In this document: positions 1 to 6,360 of the stretch, piece by piece | How the letters are laid out: each line of letters starts with the position of its first letter | Position numbering within the stretch: the first letter of the stretch is position 1 | DNA from: Bacteroidales bacterium | GTDB lineage: Bacteria; Bacteroidota; Bacteroidia; Bacteroidales; UBA932 | Assembly (NCBI GenBank): GCA_004555145.1 | Contig: SFJB01000085.1 | Coordinates: 1-8,808 of the forward strand | Length of the DNA: 8,808 nt | Reading direction: 5' to 3' | Made by a program: the position numbers and the translations under genes | The notes under the pieces: generated by a model | The model's database searches: none | The model's input: only the letters and a program-made list of their open reading frames with translations | Told to the model about the DNA's origin: nothing

Positions 1-816
1 ATCACAGATAACATATTGATAGTGAAAGAGAACGATACCCTTGACCTGGGGCATTGTTCTCTTGTTTTCAAAATGACCCCGATGGTCCACTGGCCGGAGA
101 CAATGATGACATATCTGCCTGAGGAAGAGACACTTTTCTCCGGAGACGCATTCGGCTGCTTCGGCGCCCTGAAAGGCAGGGGAGAAGACCATTTCGAAGA
201 ATTCAGGGACGAGATGGTGAGATATTACGCCAGCATCGTGGGAAAATACGGCCAGACGGTCCAGGCTGCGATGAAAAAGCTCGCAGGCGTGCCTGTATCA
301 AGGATCTGCAGCACTCACGGCCCTGTCTGGGAGAAGGACATACCGAAAGTCCTGGACATCTATGACAGAATGAGCCGATACCAGACCGCAAAGGGAGTCT
401 GCATCGTATATGGCTCAATGTACGGCAATACGGCCGAGGCCGCCGAAGCCATCTACGATGAATGCAGGGCAAGGGGCATCAAATGCGCCATCCACGACGC
501 CGTCACGGAGAATCCTTCATTCATATACAAGGACATATTCGAATATGACACGCTCGTTTGCGGCGCACCTACGTACAACAATGACATTTTCCCGGCCGTC
601 GCGCACATTCTCAAAGGCGTCGCGGCCAGAATGATCAAAAATCACAGATTCGCCGCATTCGGCTCCTACACCTGGATCGGCGGCAGCGTCAAGCTGATGA
701 ATCTGATGGCGGAATCTGCCGGGCTTGATGTACTTGGTGAAGGAATGCCGTTCAAGCAGGCATTCTCCCAGGCCAAACCTGACATCAAGGCGTTTGTGGA
801 CATCCTCGAAGCTTAG
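1..816 (+). CDS. A-type flavodiiron protein (FprA family), 5'-truncated by the window edge
   Basis: This is the C-terminal 271 residues of a flavodiiron protein, a cytoplasmic enzyme that reduces O2 and/or NO at a di-iron site using electrons from FMN. The reading frame is open from base 1, so the TTG at 16 is not a real start; family members are near 400 residues, so about 125 residues, including the HxExD iron-ligand motif, lie upstream. Visible parts are the end of the metallo-beta-lactamase-like domain, with iron ligands His30 (MVHWPE), Asp49 (FSGDAFG; H-x18-D spacing as in the family) and His106 (STHGPVW), then a flavodoxin domain from about residue 131. The latter has the FMN phosphate loop SMYGNT (139-144) and further FMN-contact segments APTYNN and GSYTWIGG. 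No rubredoxin domain follows. Whether it prefers O2 or NO cannot be read from the sequence. The next gene starts 52 nt downstream. Confidence 0.93.
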   Translation: MTDNILIVKENDTLDLGHCSLVFKMTPMVHWPETMMTYLPEEETLFSGDAFGCFGALKGRGEDHFEEFRDEMVRYYASIVGKYGQTVQAAMKKLAGVPVSRICSTHGPVWEKDIPKVLDIYDRMSRYQTAKGVCIVYGSMYGNTAEAAEAIYDECRARGIKCAIHDAVTENPSFIYKDIFEYDTLVCGAPTYNNDIFPAVAHILKGVAARMIKNHRFAAFGSYTWIGGSVKLMNLMAESAGLDVLGEGMPFKQAFSQAKPDIKAFVDILEA

Positions 817-823
817 ACTCCCC

Positions 824-855
824 TTGTAAAAGACTTGTTATACAATTTATATTAT
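824..855 (+). promoter_or_regulatory. Weak candidate Bacteroidetes-type promoter for the transporter gene
   Basis: A TTG at 824-826 and TATATTAT at 848-855 are 21 nt apart, similar to the TTG / TAnnTTTG arrangement of Bacteroidetes sigma-70 promoters. The -7 box matches only TA and TT of the consensus. The gap is AT-rich compared with the flanking genes. The ATG at 854 opens a three-codon frame ending at TAG 863-865, so translation more plausibly starts at 869. This is inference from pattern only. Confidence 0.3.
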
Positions 856-868
856 GTTAAGTTAGACT

Positions 869-1864
869 ATGGTCCTCACATTCCTCACCCTACTCGGAGC
901 CGTCGGCCTCTTCCTTTACGGAATGAATCTGCTCAGCAACGGAATCCTGAAACTGACCGGTGACAGATTCACCACCTGGCTCAGCCTGGCCAAGAAAAAT
1001 CCGATTTCCAGCATCGCCTCCGGAGCCGGGATGGCGGCAATAGCCGAATCCTCCAGCGCCGCGACCGTGGCAATCGTCAGCTTCGCAAACGCCGGAGCGA
1101 TAACCCTCGCCCAGGCAATCCTGATGATAATGGGTGCCAATATCGGAGCTACCTTAACCGCCTGGTTCATAGCTGTTTTCGGATTCAGTCTAGGAATCGG
1201 GACCATATCCTACCCTTTCATTGCCCTCGGCTTCGTCCTCCTTATGATGAAAGGGAAAAAGAGGAAAATCGCAGGCGAATCCATATTGGGCTTCGCATTC
1301 ATCTTCCTCGGAATGTCCTATATGATGAACAATTTCCCGGCAGCAGGCGAAATGACGGGAATCAAGGCCGCATTCGACAGCTTCACCAGCAACGGATTCC
1401 TTACAATACTCCTCTTCATGGCCGCAGGATGCATCCTCGCGTTCGCCTGCCAGAGCACAGGTGCGATAACACTCACAATGGTAATCGCCTCCTGCGGATG
1501 GATCAGCTTCGACATGGCCGCCGCAATGGTGATGGGTGAAAACATCGGTACCACCATAACCGCCAACCTCGCAGCCTCCGAAGCCAATCTTCAGGCCAAG
1601 AGAGCGGCCCTTGTACATACACTTTTCAACCTCATCGGCGCCATTCTCATTATACTGACATTCAAGCCATTCCTTAAACTGATAGGCCTGATGGTCACCG
1701 GACTTGGACTGGACAATCCTTATCTTGGATCGCTTTCTTCAGGAAGAGAAGCCGTCCTTTCGGGAGTCTATGGGATAGCCATTTTCCATACCATGTTCAA
1801 TTTCAGAATCCAGGCTCAAGTTCATATCAGCCCGCCATTTCAGCACCCCTGCCATCGGCATTGA
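869..1864 (+). CDS. Na/Pi cotransporter family protein, N-terminal membrane fragment
   Basis: This is the 331-residue 5' piece of the disrupted gene, beginning at ATG 869. Residues 1-312 are family-like: hydrophobic segments from about residue 2, the first repeat with ESSSAAT (60-66) and GANIGAT (89-95), and the second repeat with QSTGAIT (195-201) and GENIGTT (223-229). In the family these paired motifs form the Na+ and phosphate binding region. The first repeat carries Glu60 (GAA, 1046-1048) where QSSS proteins usually have Gln. Residues 313-331 (RIQAQV... to CHRH) are out-of-frame sequence ending at TGA 1862-1864 and do not resemble a membrane helix. If translated, the product would lack its last helix and the regulatory PhoU-like tail. 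Confidence 0.72.
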   Translation: MVLTFLTLLGAVGLFLYGMNLLSNGILKLTGDRFTTWLSLAKKNPISSIASGAGMAAIAESSSAATVAIVSFANAGAITLAQAILMIMGANIGATLTAWFIAVFGFSLGIGTISYPFIALGFVLLMMKGKKRKIAGESILGFAFIFLGMSYMMNNFPAAGEMTGIKAAFDSFTSNGFLTILLFMAAGCILAFACQSTGAITLTMVIASCGWISFDMAAAMVMGENIGTTITANLAASEANLQAKRAALVHTLFNLIGAILIILTFKPFLKLIGLMVTGLGLDNPYLGSLSSGREAVLSGVYGIAIFHTMFNFRIQAQVHISPPFQHPCHRH

Positions 1865-1934
1865 CCAGGCATTCAAGGAAATAGCAGGCTTCGGCGAGGA
1901 GCTGGGCAGCGGCTTCGGATATGTCAGGAAGGCA

Positions 1935-2495
1935 TTGAACGAGAGCGACCCGGACAAATTCGAGGAATACAGGATGTCTCTCGTCCAGCTTGAGGAAATC
2001 TCGGACAAGATGGAATATGAGATAGCCGACTGCCTTAACGGGCTTACTACAGAGCCGCTTACTGACGAGGAAGCCGACGAGGTCAAGATACTTTACAGGG
2101 TCATCGGCGAGCTCGAAAGTCTCGGAGACAGCGGCGAGAACATCAGCCGCATTCTCGAACGCGAAAGAGTCCACAACCGGAAATTCGACGAAAAGGCTGT
2201 AGCCAATATCAATCTGATGATTGACGCCGTGACTGAAGCCTATGAGGTAATGGTCGCAAACCTGAAAACCGCGATTTCCGGCAATCTCAATGACATAAGC
2301 AACGCCTACGAGGCCGAGAACAAGATAAATGAGACCAGGAACAGACTCAGGAACGAGGGCATTGAACAGATTGGCCAGCAGACAGGCAACTACCAGTCTC
2401 TCAACTACTTCCTCGACATTATCTCTGAGCTTGAGGCTATGGGAGACTTCATGATCAACGTATCGCAGGCAGTATCGAAACGAAAGGCCAGCTGA
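1935..2495 (+). CDS. PhoU-like C-terminal fragment of the same transporter
   Basis: This 186-residue frame is soluble, charged and predicted to be helical, with Leu/Glu-rich heptad-like stretches such as LVQLEEISDKMEYEIAD, typical of the PhoU-like tail on bacterial Na/Pi cotransporters. Homology-like sequence extends upstream in the same frame to about 1809 (FISARHFSTPAIGIDQ), well before any usable start. The only start-like codons are TTG 1935 and ATG 1974, neither with a clear ribosome-binding site. It is best read as the 3' part of the broken gene at 869-2495. A free-standing PhoU-like protein is the alternative, and it is less likely because conserved sequence lies upstream of the possible starts. 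Confidence 0.55.
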   Translation: MNESDPDKFEEYRMSLVQLEEISDKMEYEIADCLNGLTTEPLTDEEADEVKILYRVIGELESLGDSGENISRILERERVHNRKFDEKAVANINLMIDAVTEAYEVMVANLKTAISGNLNDISNAYEAENKINETRNRLRNEGIEQIGQQTGNYQSLNYFLDIISELEAMGDFMINVSQAVSKRKAS

Positions 2496-2510
2496 GCTGG
2501 TCAGACCTTT
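2483..2510 (+). terminator. Stem-loop over the transporter stop codon, possible weak terminator
   Basis: CCAGC (2488-2492) and GCTGG (2496-2500) pair around a three-base loop TGA, which is the stop codon itself (2493-2495). An outer AAAGG (2483-2487) can pair with CCTTT (2506-2510), leaving a five-base bulge at 2501-2505. The trailing T run is only three bases, so full intrinsic termination is doubtful. It could reduce read-through into rlmD or stabilise the 3' end. Confidence 0.35.
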
Positions 2511-2528
2511 ATGGAAACCTGATTGACA

Positions 2529-3971
2529 ATGAGAAAGAAAAAGACTGACATTATCCTCGAAAACGTACTGATTGAGGGGGTTGCCGCAGAGGGAAAGGCA
2601 ATAGCGAGAATCGACGGGGTTGTCCTCTTCGTCGAATACGCTGTTCCTGGAGATGTGGTCAACGTCAAGATCATCAAAAAGAAGAAAAACTATATGGAAG
2701 GCTTCATCCTCAGGATGGTAAAGCCCTCCCCTCACAGGCTGGAACCCTTCTGCAAGCACTTCGGAGTCTGCGGAGGATGCAAATGGCAACCCCTCCCCTA
2801 CGAAATGCAGCTTGCGGCAAAACAGCAGCAGGTCGAAGACCAGCTCGTACGCATAGGCCACCTGCAAGTGCCTGAAATACAAGCCATTCTGCCATCCGAG
2901 AAAACCGAATGCTACAGGAACAAGCTCGAATTCACCTTCTCGAACCGCCGCTGGCTGCTGGACGGCGAAGACCCGGAAAGCATAGACGAAGTGCACCGCC
3001 AGGGCCTCGGCTTTCACGTAGGCCGCTTCTTCGACAAGGTCGTGGACATCGAGGAATGCCATCTCCAGAGCGAGCCATCCAATGCCATTCGCAATTTCAT
3101 ACGCGAATATGCCTTCAGCCACGGACTCCCCTTCTTCGACATACGCAACCACGAAGGATACCTGCGCAACCTGATAATACGCTCGAACGAAAAAGGCGAG
3201 CTGATGCTGACCTTGGTATTCTGGAAAGAAGACGCGGAGGCACGCTGCGCCCTGCTGGATGCGCTTATAGCCAAGTTCCCTCAAATCAAGTCGTTATATT
3301 ACGTTATAAACGGAAAGATGAACGACTCCATAGCCGATCAGGAATGTCTGCTCTACTACGGTGCCGACGCGATCTGGGAGCAGATGGAGCAGCTGCGTTT
3401 CAAAATCGGCCCCAAGTCCTTCTTCCAGACCAACACTGCCCAGGCCTGCCGCCTCTACTCGCTGGCCAGGGACTTCGCGCAGCTCAGCGGCAAGGAAGTC
3501 GTATATGACCTCTACACCGGCACCGGCACCATAGCCCAGTATATCAGCGCCTCGGCCTCAAAGGTCATAGGCATAGAATACGTAGAGGACGCAATCGCAG
3601 ACGCGCGCATAAACGCAGCGGCGAACGGCATAGACAACTGCGAATTCTTCGCCGGGGATATGAAGGATATACTTACCGACGCCTTCGTAGAGCGACACGG
3701 ACGCCCGGACGTCGTGATCCTGGACCCACCTAGAGCCGGCATACACCCCGACGTGGCGCGCGTGATACTGAATGCCGCGCCGGAACGTATGGTCTATGTC
3801 AGCTGCAACCCGGCATCGCAGGCCCGCGACCTCGCCATATTCTGCGACAGCGAAAACAAGGGTCCTTACAGCTACGAAATCACTGCCGTCAGGCCGGTGG
3901 ATATGTTCCCGCACACCCATCACGTCGAGAATGTCGTTGCCCTCCGCAGGGTTTTGAAGAAAAATTGCTAA
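2529..3971 (+). CDS. rlmD: 23S rRNA (uracil-5-)-methyltransferase RlmD
   Basis: This 480-residue enzyme of the RumA/TrmA family uses S-adenosylmethionine to make 5-methyluridine in 23S rRNA (U1939 in E. coli RlmD). Residues about 5-63 form a TRAM-like RNA-binding domain. A [4Fe-4S] site follows with Cys75, Cys81, Cys84 (C-x5-C-x2-C) and Cys177 (EECHLQ). The SAM-binding motif I is YDLYTGTGT (326-334), ILDPPRAG (397-404) is the DPPR motif, the catalytic nucleophile is Cys426 in YVSCNP, and the proposed base is Glu467 in HVENVV. All key residues are present, so it should be active. ATG 2529 is preferred over the in-frame TTG at 2523, because TTG lies only two codons upstream and adds nothing conserved. 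No clear Shine-Dalgarno site is seen. RlmC/TrmA specificities are possible within the superfamily, but the cysteine cluster and length favour RlmD. Confidence 0.92.
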   Translation: MRKKKTDIILENVLIEGVAAEGKAIARIDGVVLFVEYAVPGDVVNVKIIKKKKNYMEGFILRMVKPSPHRLEPFCKHFGVCGGCKWQPLPYEMQLAAKQQQVEDQLVRIGHLQVPEIQAILPSEKTECYRNKLEFTFSNRRWLLDGEDPESIDEVHRQGLGFHVGRFFDKVVDIEECHLQSEPSNAIRNFIREYAFSHGLPFFDIRNHEGYLRNLIIRSNEKGELMLTLVFWKEDAEARCALLDALIAKFPQIKSLYYVINGKMNDSIADQECLLYYGADAIWEQMEQLRFKIGPKSFFQTNTAQACRLYSLARDFAQLSGKEVVYDLYTGTGTIAQYISASASKVIGIEYVEDAIADARINAAANGIDNCEFFAGDMKDILTDAFVERHGRPDVVILDPPRAGIHPDVARVILNAAPERMVYVSCNPASQARDLAIFCDSENKGPYSYEITAVRPVDMFPHTHHVENVVALRRVLKKNC

Positions 3972-3976
3972 ATTCG
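3969..3976 (+). promoter_or_regulatory. Candidate -7 element TAAATTCG just before the exchanger gene
   Basis: TAAATTCG overlaps the rlmD stop codon and differs from TAnnTTTG at one base. It sits only 7 nt before ATG 3984, so a transcript starting about 6-8 nt downstream would be leaderless or nearly so. A TTG-type upstream element at normal spacing is not evident (the nearest, TTTTG at 3952-3956, is 12 nt away). The string AAATTCGCGC (3970-3979) also occurs upstream of queA. Confidence 0.3.
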
Positions 3977-3983
3977 CGCTGAT

Positions 3984-5003
3984 ATGGACTTTTTGAACTT
4001 CCTCTCGTCAGACAATCTCGCCGTCGTGATTCTGCTGCTGATTTCGGGCCTCGCGCTCGTGCTCATCGGCGCGGAAGTGCTTGTCGATGGCTCCTCCAAG
4101 ATAGCCAAGAAGCTGGGAATCAGCGACTTCGTAATCGGCCTGTCAATCGTGGCCATAGGCACCTCGGCACCGGAAATGGTCGTCAGCTTCCTTGGCGCCA
4201 TACAGGGCAAGGCGGATATTTCAGTAGGCAACATAGTCGGATCCAACGTCTTCAACACCGCCTTCGTACTCGGCATCTCGGCCCTCATAGCCCCGGTGCT
4301 CATAACCCGCACGAACAAAAGGCGCGACGTGCCTGTGAACCTCGTTGTCACCCTGCTTCTCTTCTTATGCGGAATGACCGGCACCCTGCTCGCGCTCGTC
4401 GGCCTCGGCGACTCCGGCTTTGCCAGCAACACCATCAGCCGCGTCGAAGGCGCAGTCTTCCTCCTGCTTTTCATCGGATATATGGTCTGGTCCTTCCTCT
4501 CCTCCGAGAAGAGCGCCGAGGACGTACAGGACCCTGCAAAGGCCAAGCAGATAAACGTCTGGATATCATTGATTTTCATAATATTGGGCATAGTGTCGCT
4601 CGTCTTCGGCGGACAGGTCTTCGTCAGCAGCGCGGAAGCCATCGCGCATAAGGCCGGCCTCTCCGACAAATTCATAGCAGTCACCGTACTCGCCTGCGGC
4701 ACCTCCCTTCCGGAACTGGCGACCAGCGTCGTAGCCGCAATCAAAGGCAAGGGCCAGATGGCCATAGGCAACGTACTCGGCTCCAATGTCGCAAACATAC
4801 TGCTCATCGTCGGCGGCTCGGCCGTCATACGTCCCCTTTCGCTCGACGGCATCAACCTCCTCGACTTCGCAGCCCTCGGAGCCCTCGCCCTTATGCTGAC
4901 TGCAGCCGCCTACCTCAGTCGCGAAAAACTCGGCCGCACAGCAGGCGCAATACTGCTCGCAATAGGCGTCGCCTACAACGCTTTCCTAATAGCAACAATT
5001 TAA
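3984..5003 (+). CDS. Calcium/sodium antiporter of the CaCA family (YrbG-like)
   Basis: This 339-residue inner-membrane exchanger has two homologous halves of about five helices each, joined by a hydrophilic loop at about 172-190. The alpha-1 repeat carries GTSAPE (59-64) and GNIVGSNVFN (82-91); the alpha-2 repeat carries GTSLPE (239-244) and GNVLGSNVAN (262-271). In this family the paired acidic residues, here Glu64 and Glu244, coordinate Ca2+ and Na+. Length and motifs match intact bacterial YrbG-type proteins, which are presumed to export Ca2+ in exchange for Na+ or H+. ATG 3984 is 12 nt after the rlmD stop, so the gene may be read through from rlmD or use the candidate promoter overlapping that stop. 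The ion selectivity is inferred from family membership. Nothing looks damaged. Confidence 0.92.
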   Translation: MDFLNFLSSDNLAVVILLLISGLALVLIGAEVLVDGSSKIAKKLGISDFVIGLSIVAIGTSAPEMVVSFLGAIQGKADISVGNIVGSNVFNTAFVLGISALIAPVLITRTNKRRDVPVNLVVTLLLFLCGMTGTLLALVGLGDSGFASNTISRVEGAVFLLLFIGYMVWSFLSSEKSAEDVQDPAKAKQINVWISLIFIILGIVSLVFGGQVFVSSAEAIAHKAGLSDKFIAVTVLACGTSLPELATSVVAAIKGKGQMAIGNVLGSNVANILLIVGGSAVIRPLSLDGINLLDFAALGALALMLTAAAYLSREKLGRTAGAILLAIGVAYNAFLIATI

Positions 5004-5059
5004 TATTTAAATATATACATATACATACCTAAACCAACAACTAAACTGAACTTCAAACT
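5003..5059 (+). promoter_or_regulatory. AT-rich leader with a 12-bp palindrome before the PLP enzyme gene
   Basis: The 56-nt gap (5004-5059) is strikingly AT-rich compared with its flanks. It starts with a perfect palindrome, ATATTTAAATAT (5003-5014, whose first base is the last base of the exchanger stop codon), followed by a short TATACATATACATA repeat and an A/C-rich tract running to the ATG. No TAnnTTTG box or Shine-Dalgarno site is visible. The composition suggests a promoter or leader region for the downstream gene, and the palindrome could be an operator or simply easily melted DNA. Confidence 0.3.
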
Positions 5060-6346
5060 ATGCTTAAACCGACACAATACGAACTGGTAAATTATCTCGA
5101 CGGACACCGTTTCCAGGATTCAGGCTGGGACCTTGCTGACAAGCAGAGTTCCTCACCATCCCTTATCAGAGCCGATTACTCCAACAAGAAATTCTCTCCC
5201 CGCGAAGATCTGGAAGGCCTTTACCGTTATGCCGAGTGGCTGCCGGTGAAACGCACCCTCAAAGGCTCCCACAGGCCTGTGACCTACAAGAGCGAAGGTC
5301 TGGCCGGATATCTCGGGCTCAAAAACCTCTATATAACCTTCTCGGGATACTTCCCGGAGAGAGGCGCAGATATGGAAACCTGTTCCTTCAAGGAAACCGA
5401 GGCCTATTCAGTATGCGGACGACTGGCTGCAGGAACAGACAAGGTACTCGTAGTCGCTTCTGCCGGTAACACCGCACGAGCCTTCGCAAAAGTATGTTCC
5501 GACAACAATATCCCCCTGCTGCTCAGCATCCCGGAGGACAACGCTGGAGCGCTCTGGTTCCGCAAGAAACTGAACGACTGCGTGAAAATCATCGCCGCGC
5601 CTAAGGGCTGCGACTATTTCGACGCCATATATCTCTCCGACGTGGTATGCAAGGACCCAATGTTCATGGCAGAAGGCGGAGCGAAAAACATCGCCAGACG
5701 CGACGGTATGGGCACCACCCTGCTGTCGGCCGTCGAGACCATAGGCCGTATCCCTGACGCATATTTCCAGGCGATAGGCAGCGGCACAGGCACCATCGCA
5801 GCTTGGGAAAACAACCTCCGACTCATCGAAGACGGACGCTTCGGTACCCACAAGATGCGTCTGTACCCATCCCAGAACGATCCTTTCACCATTATGTATG
5901 ACTCCTGGAAGGCCGACTCCAGACAGCTCGTGCCGCTCAGCCCAGAAGACGCGCGCCACCAGGCTTCAGTCATAAAGGCCAAGGTCCTCTCCAACAGAAA
6001 ACCGCCATATCCTATCGCAGGAGGCCTCTTCGACGCAATGAAAGACGCCGGAGGCGATATGTTCAAAGTAAACAACGACGAAATCGACTTCTGGAAGGCG
6101 AAATTCCTCGAACTGGAAGGCGTGGATATCTATTCCGCAGCATCTGTCGCAACGGCCAGCCTTGCCCAGGCAATCGAGGAAGGCAAGGTGGGCAGCGACG
6201 AAGTCATCATGCTGAACATCACTGGCGGCGGCGAAAAAAGATCGAAGGCAGAATTCGATGTCATCCAAGCGAAACCTGCCCTCGTTCTCGATCCTGCCCT
6301 GCCTGAGGAAGAAATCATCAGCAAGGTCAAGGAACTCTTTAAATAA
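5060..6346 (+). CDS. Cysteate-synthase-like PLP enzyme (threonine synthase fold)
   Basis: This 428-residue fold-type II pyridoxal-phosphate enzyme resembles the cysteate synthase branch of the threonine synthase family. Cysteate synthase makes L-cysteate from O-phosphoserine and sulfite; methanogens use it for coenzyme M and some Bacteroidetes for sulfonolipids. Visible features are the Schiff-base lysine Lys111 in CSFKETEA, the substrate/cofactor segment ASAGNTARAFA (133-143), the phosphate-binding loop GSGTGT (240-245) and the C-terminal NITGGGEKR (386-394). The N-terminus lacks the threonine-synthase zinc-finger-like start, and the SFKE context differs from the SFKD of true threonine synthases. 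ATG 5060 follows an AT-rich leader. The gene has no pathway partner adjacent on its strand, and it converges on the acyltransferase gene with a 14-nt gap. Threonine synthase or a related lyase/synthase is the alternative; the fold is certain and the substrate is not. Confidence 0.75.
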   Translation: MLKPTQYELVNYLDGHRFQDSGWDLADKQSSSPSLIRADYSNKKFSPREDLEGLYRYAEWLPVKRTLKGSHRPVTYKSEGLAGYLGLKNLYITFSGYFPERGADMETCSFKETEAYSVCGRLAAGTDKVLVVASAGNTARAFAKVCSDNNIPLLLSIPEDNAGALWFRKKLNDCVKIIAAPKGCDYFDAIYLSDVVCKDPMFMAEGGAKNIARRDGMGTTLLSAVETIGRIPDAYFQAIGSGTGTIAAWENNLRLIEDGRFGTHKMRLYPSQNDPFTIMYDSWKADSRQLVPLSPEDARHQASVIKAKVLSNRKPPYPIAGGLFDAMKDAGGDMFKVNNDEIDFWKAKFLELEGVDIYSAASVATASLAQAIEEGKVGSDEVIMLNITGGGEKRSKAEFDVIQAKPALVLDPALPEEEIISKVKELFK

Positions 6347-6348
6347 TC

Positions 6349-6358
6349 CTTTGTAAAG
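6349..6358. terminator. Short palindrome between convergent genes, possible bidirectional terminator
   Basis: The 14-nt gap between the two convergent stop codons (6347-6360) contains CCTTTGTAAAGG, able to form a stem of four to five pairs with a tight loop. T or A runs lie nearby on both strands. The stem is short, so termination efficiency is doubtful, but no other terminator is seen for either gene. Confidence 0.25.
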
Positions 6359-6360
6359 GC

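Larger units (their letters stand above)
869..2495 (+). pseudogene. Na+/phosphate cotransporter family gene, disrupted by frame change and probable small deletion
   Basis: The two open frames 869-1864 (frame 2) and 1779-2495 (frame 3) together make one Na/Pi-cotransporter-family protein: an N-terminal membrane domain with two inverted QSSS-type repeats, then a cytoplasmic PhoU-like helical domain. Family-like sequence runs in frame 2 up to IFHTMFNF (ends 1804) and resumes in frame 3 at about 1809 with SRLKFISARHFSTP. In relatives a last membrane helix and a short linker of roughly 30 residues lie between these two blocks; here they abut. The sum is 312 plus about 228 residues, against roughly 560-600 for the intact family, which agrees with a missing piece. 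A deletion of 3n+2 bases would explain both the loss and the frame change. The 3' frame has no ATG before 1974, so independent translation is unlikely. Assembly or sequencing error remains possible. Confidence 0.75.

Noticed and set aside
854..865. ATG at 854 as start of the transporter gene
   Set aside because: It is in the same frame but reaches TAG at 863-865 after three codons, so the start at 869 is used.
1844..1852. CCCC-T run as a programmed +1 frameshift site in the transporter gene
   Set aside because: Family-like sequence in the new frame begins at about 1809, upstream of this run, so the shift must occur earlier, and a conserved segment also seems to be missing.
1827..3284. Long open frame of 485 codons on the minus strand
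   Set aside because: It lies opposite the transporter tail and the conserved RlmD frame, and it shows no recognisable motif. It follows from the third-base bias of the sense genes, so it is a shadow and not a gene.
3968..4855. Open frame of 295 codons on the minus strand opposite the exchanger
   Set aside because: It is rich in Ser/Thr/Pro/Arg, a typical mirror of a hydrophobic membrane protein gene on the other strand. No start signal or domain is seen.
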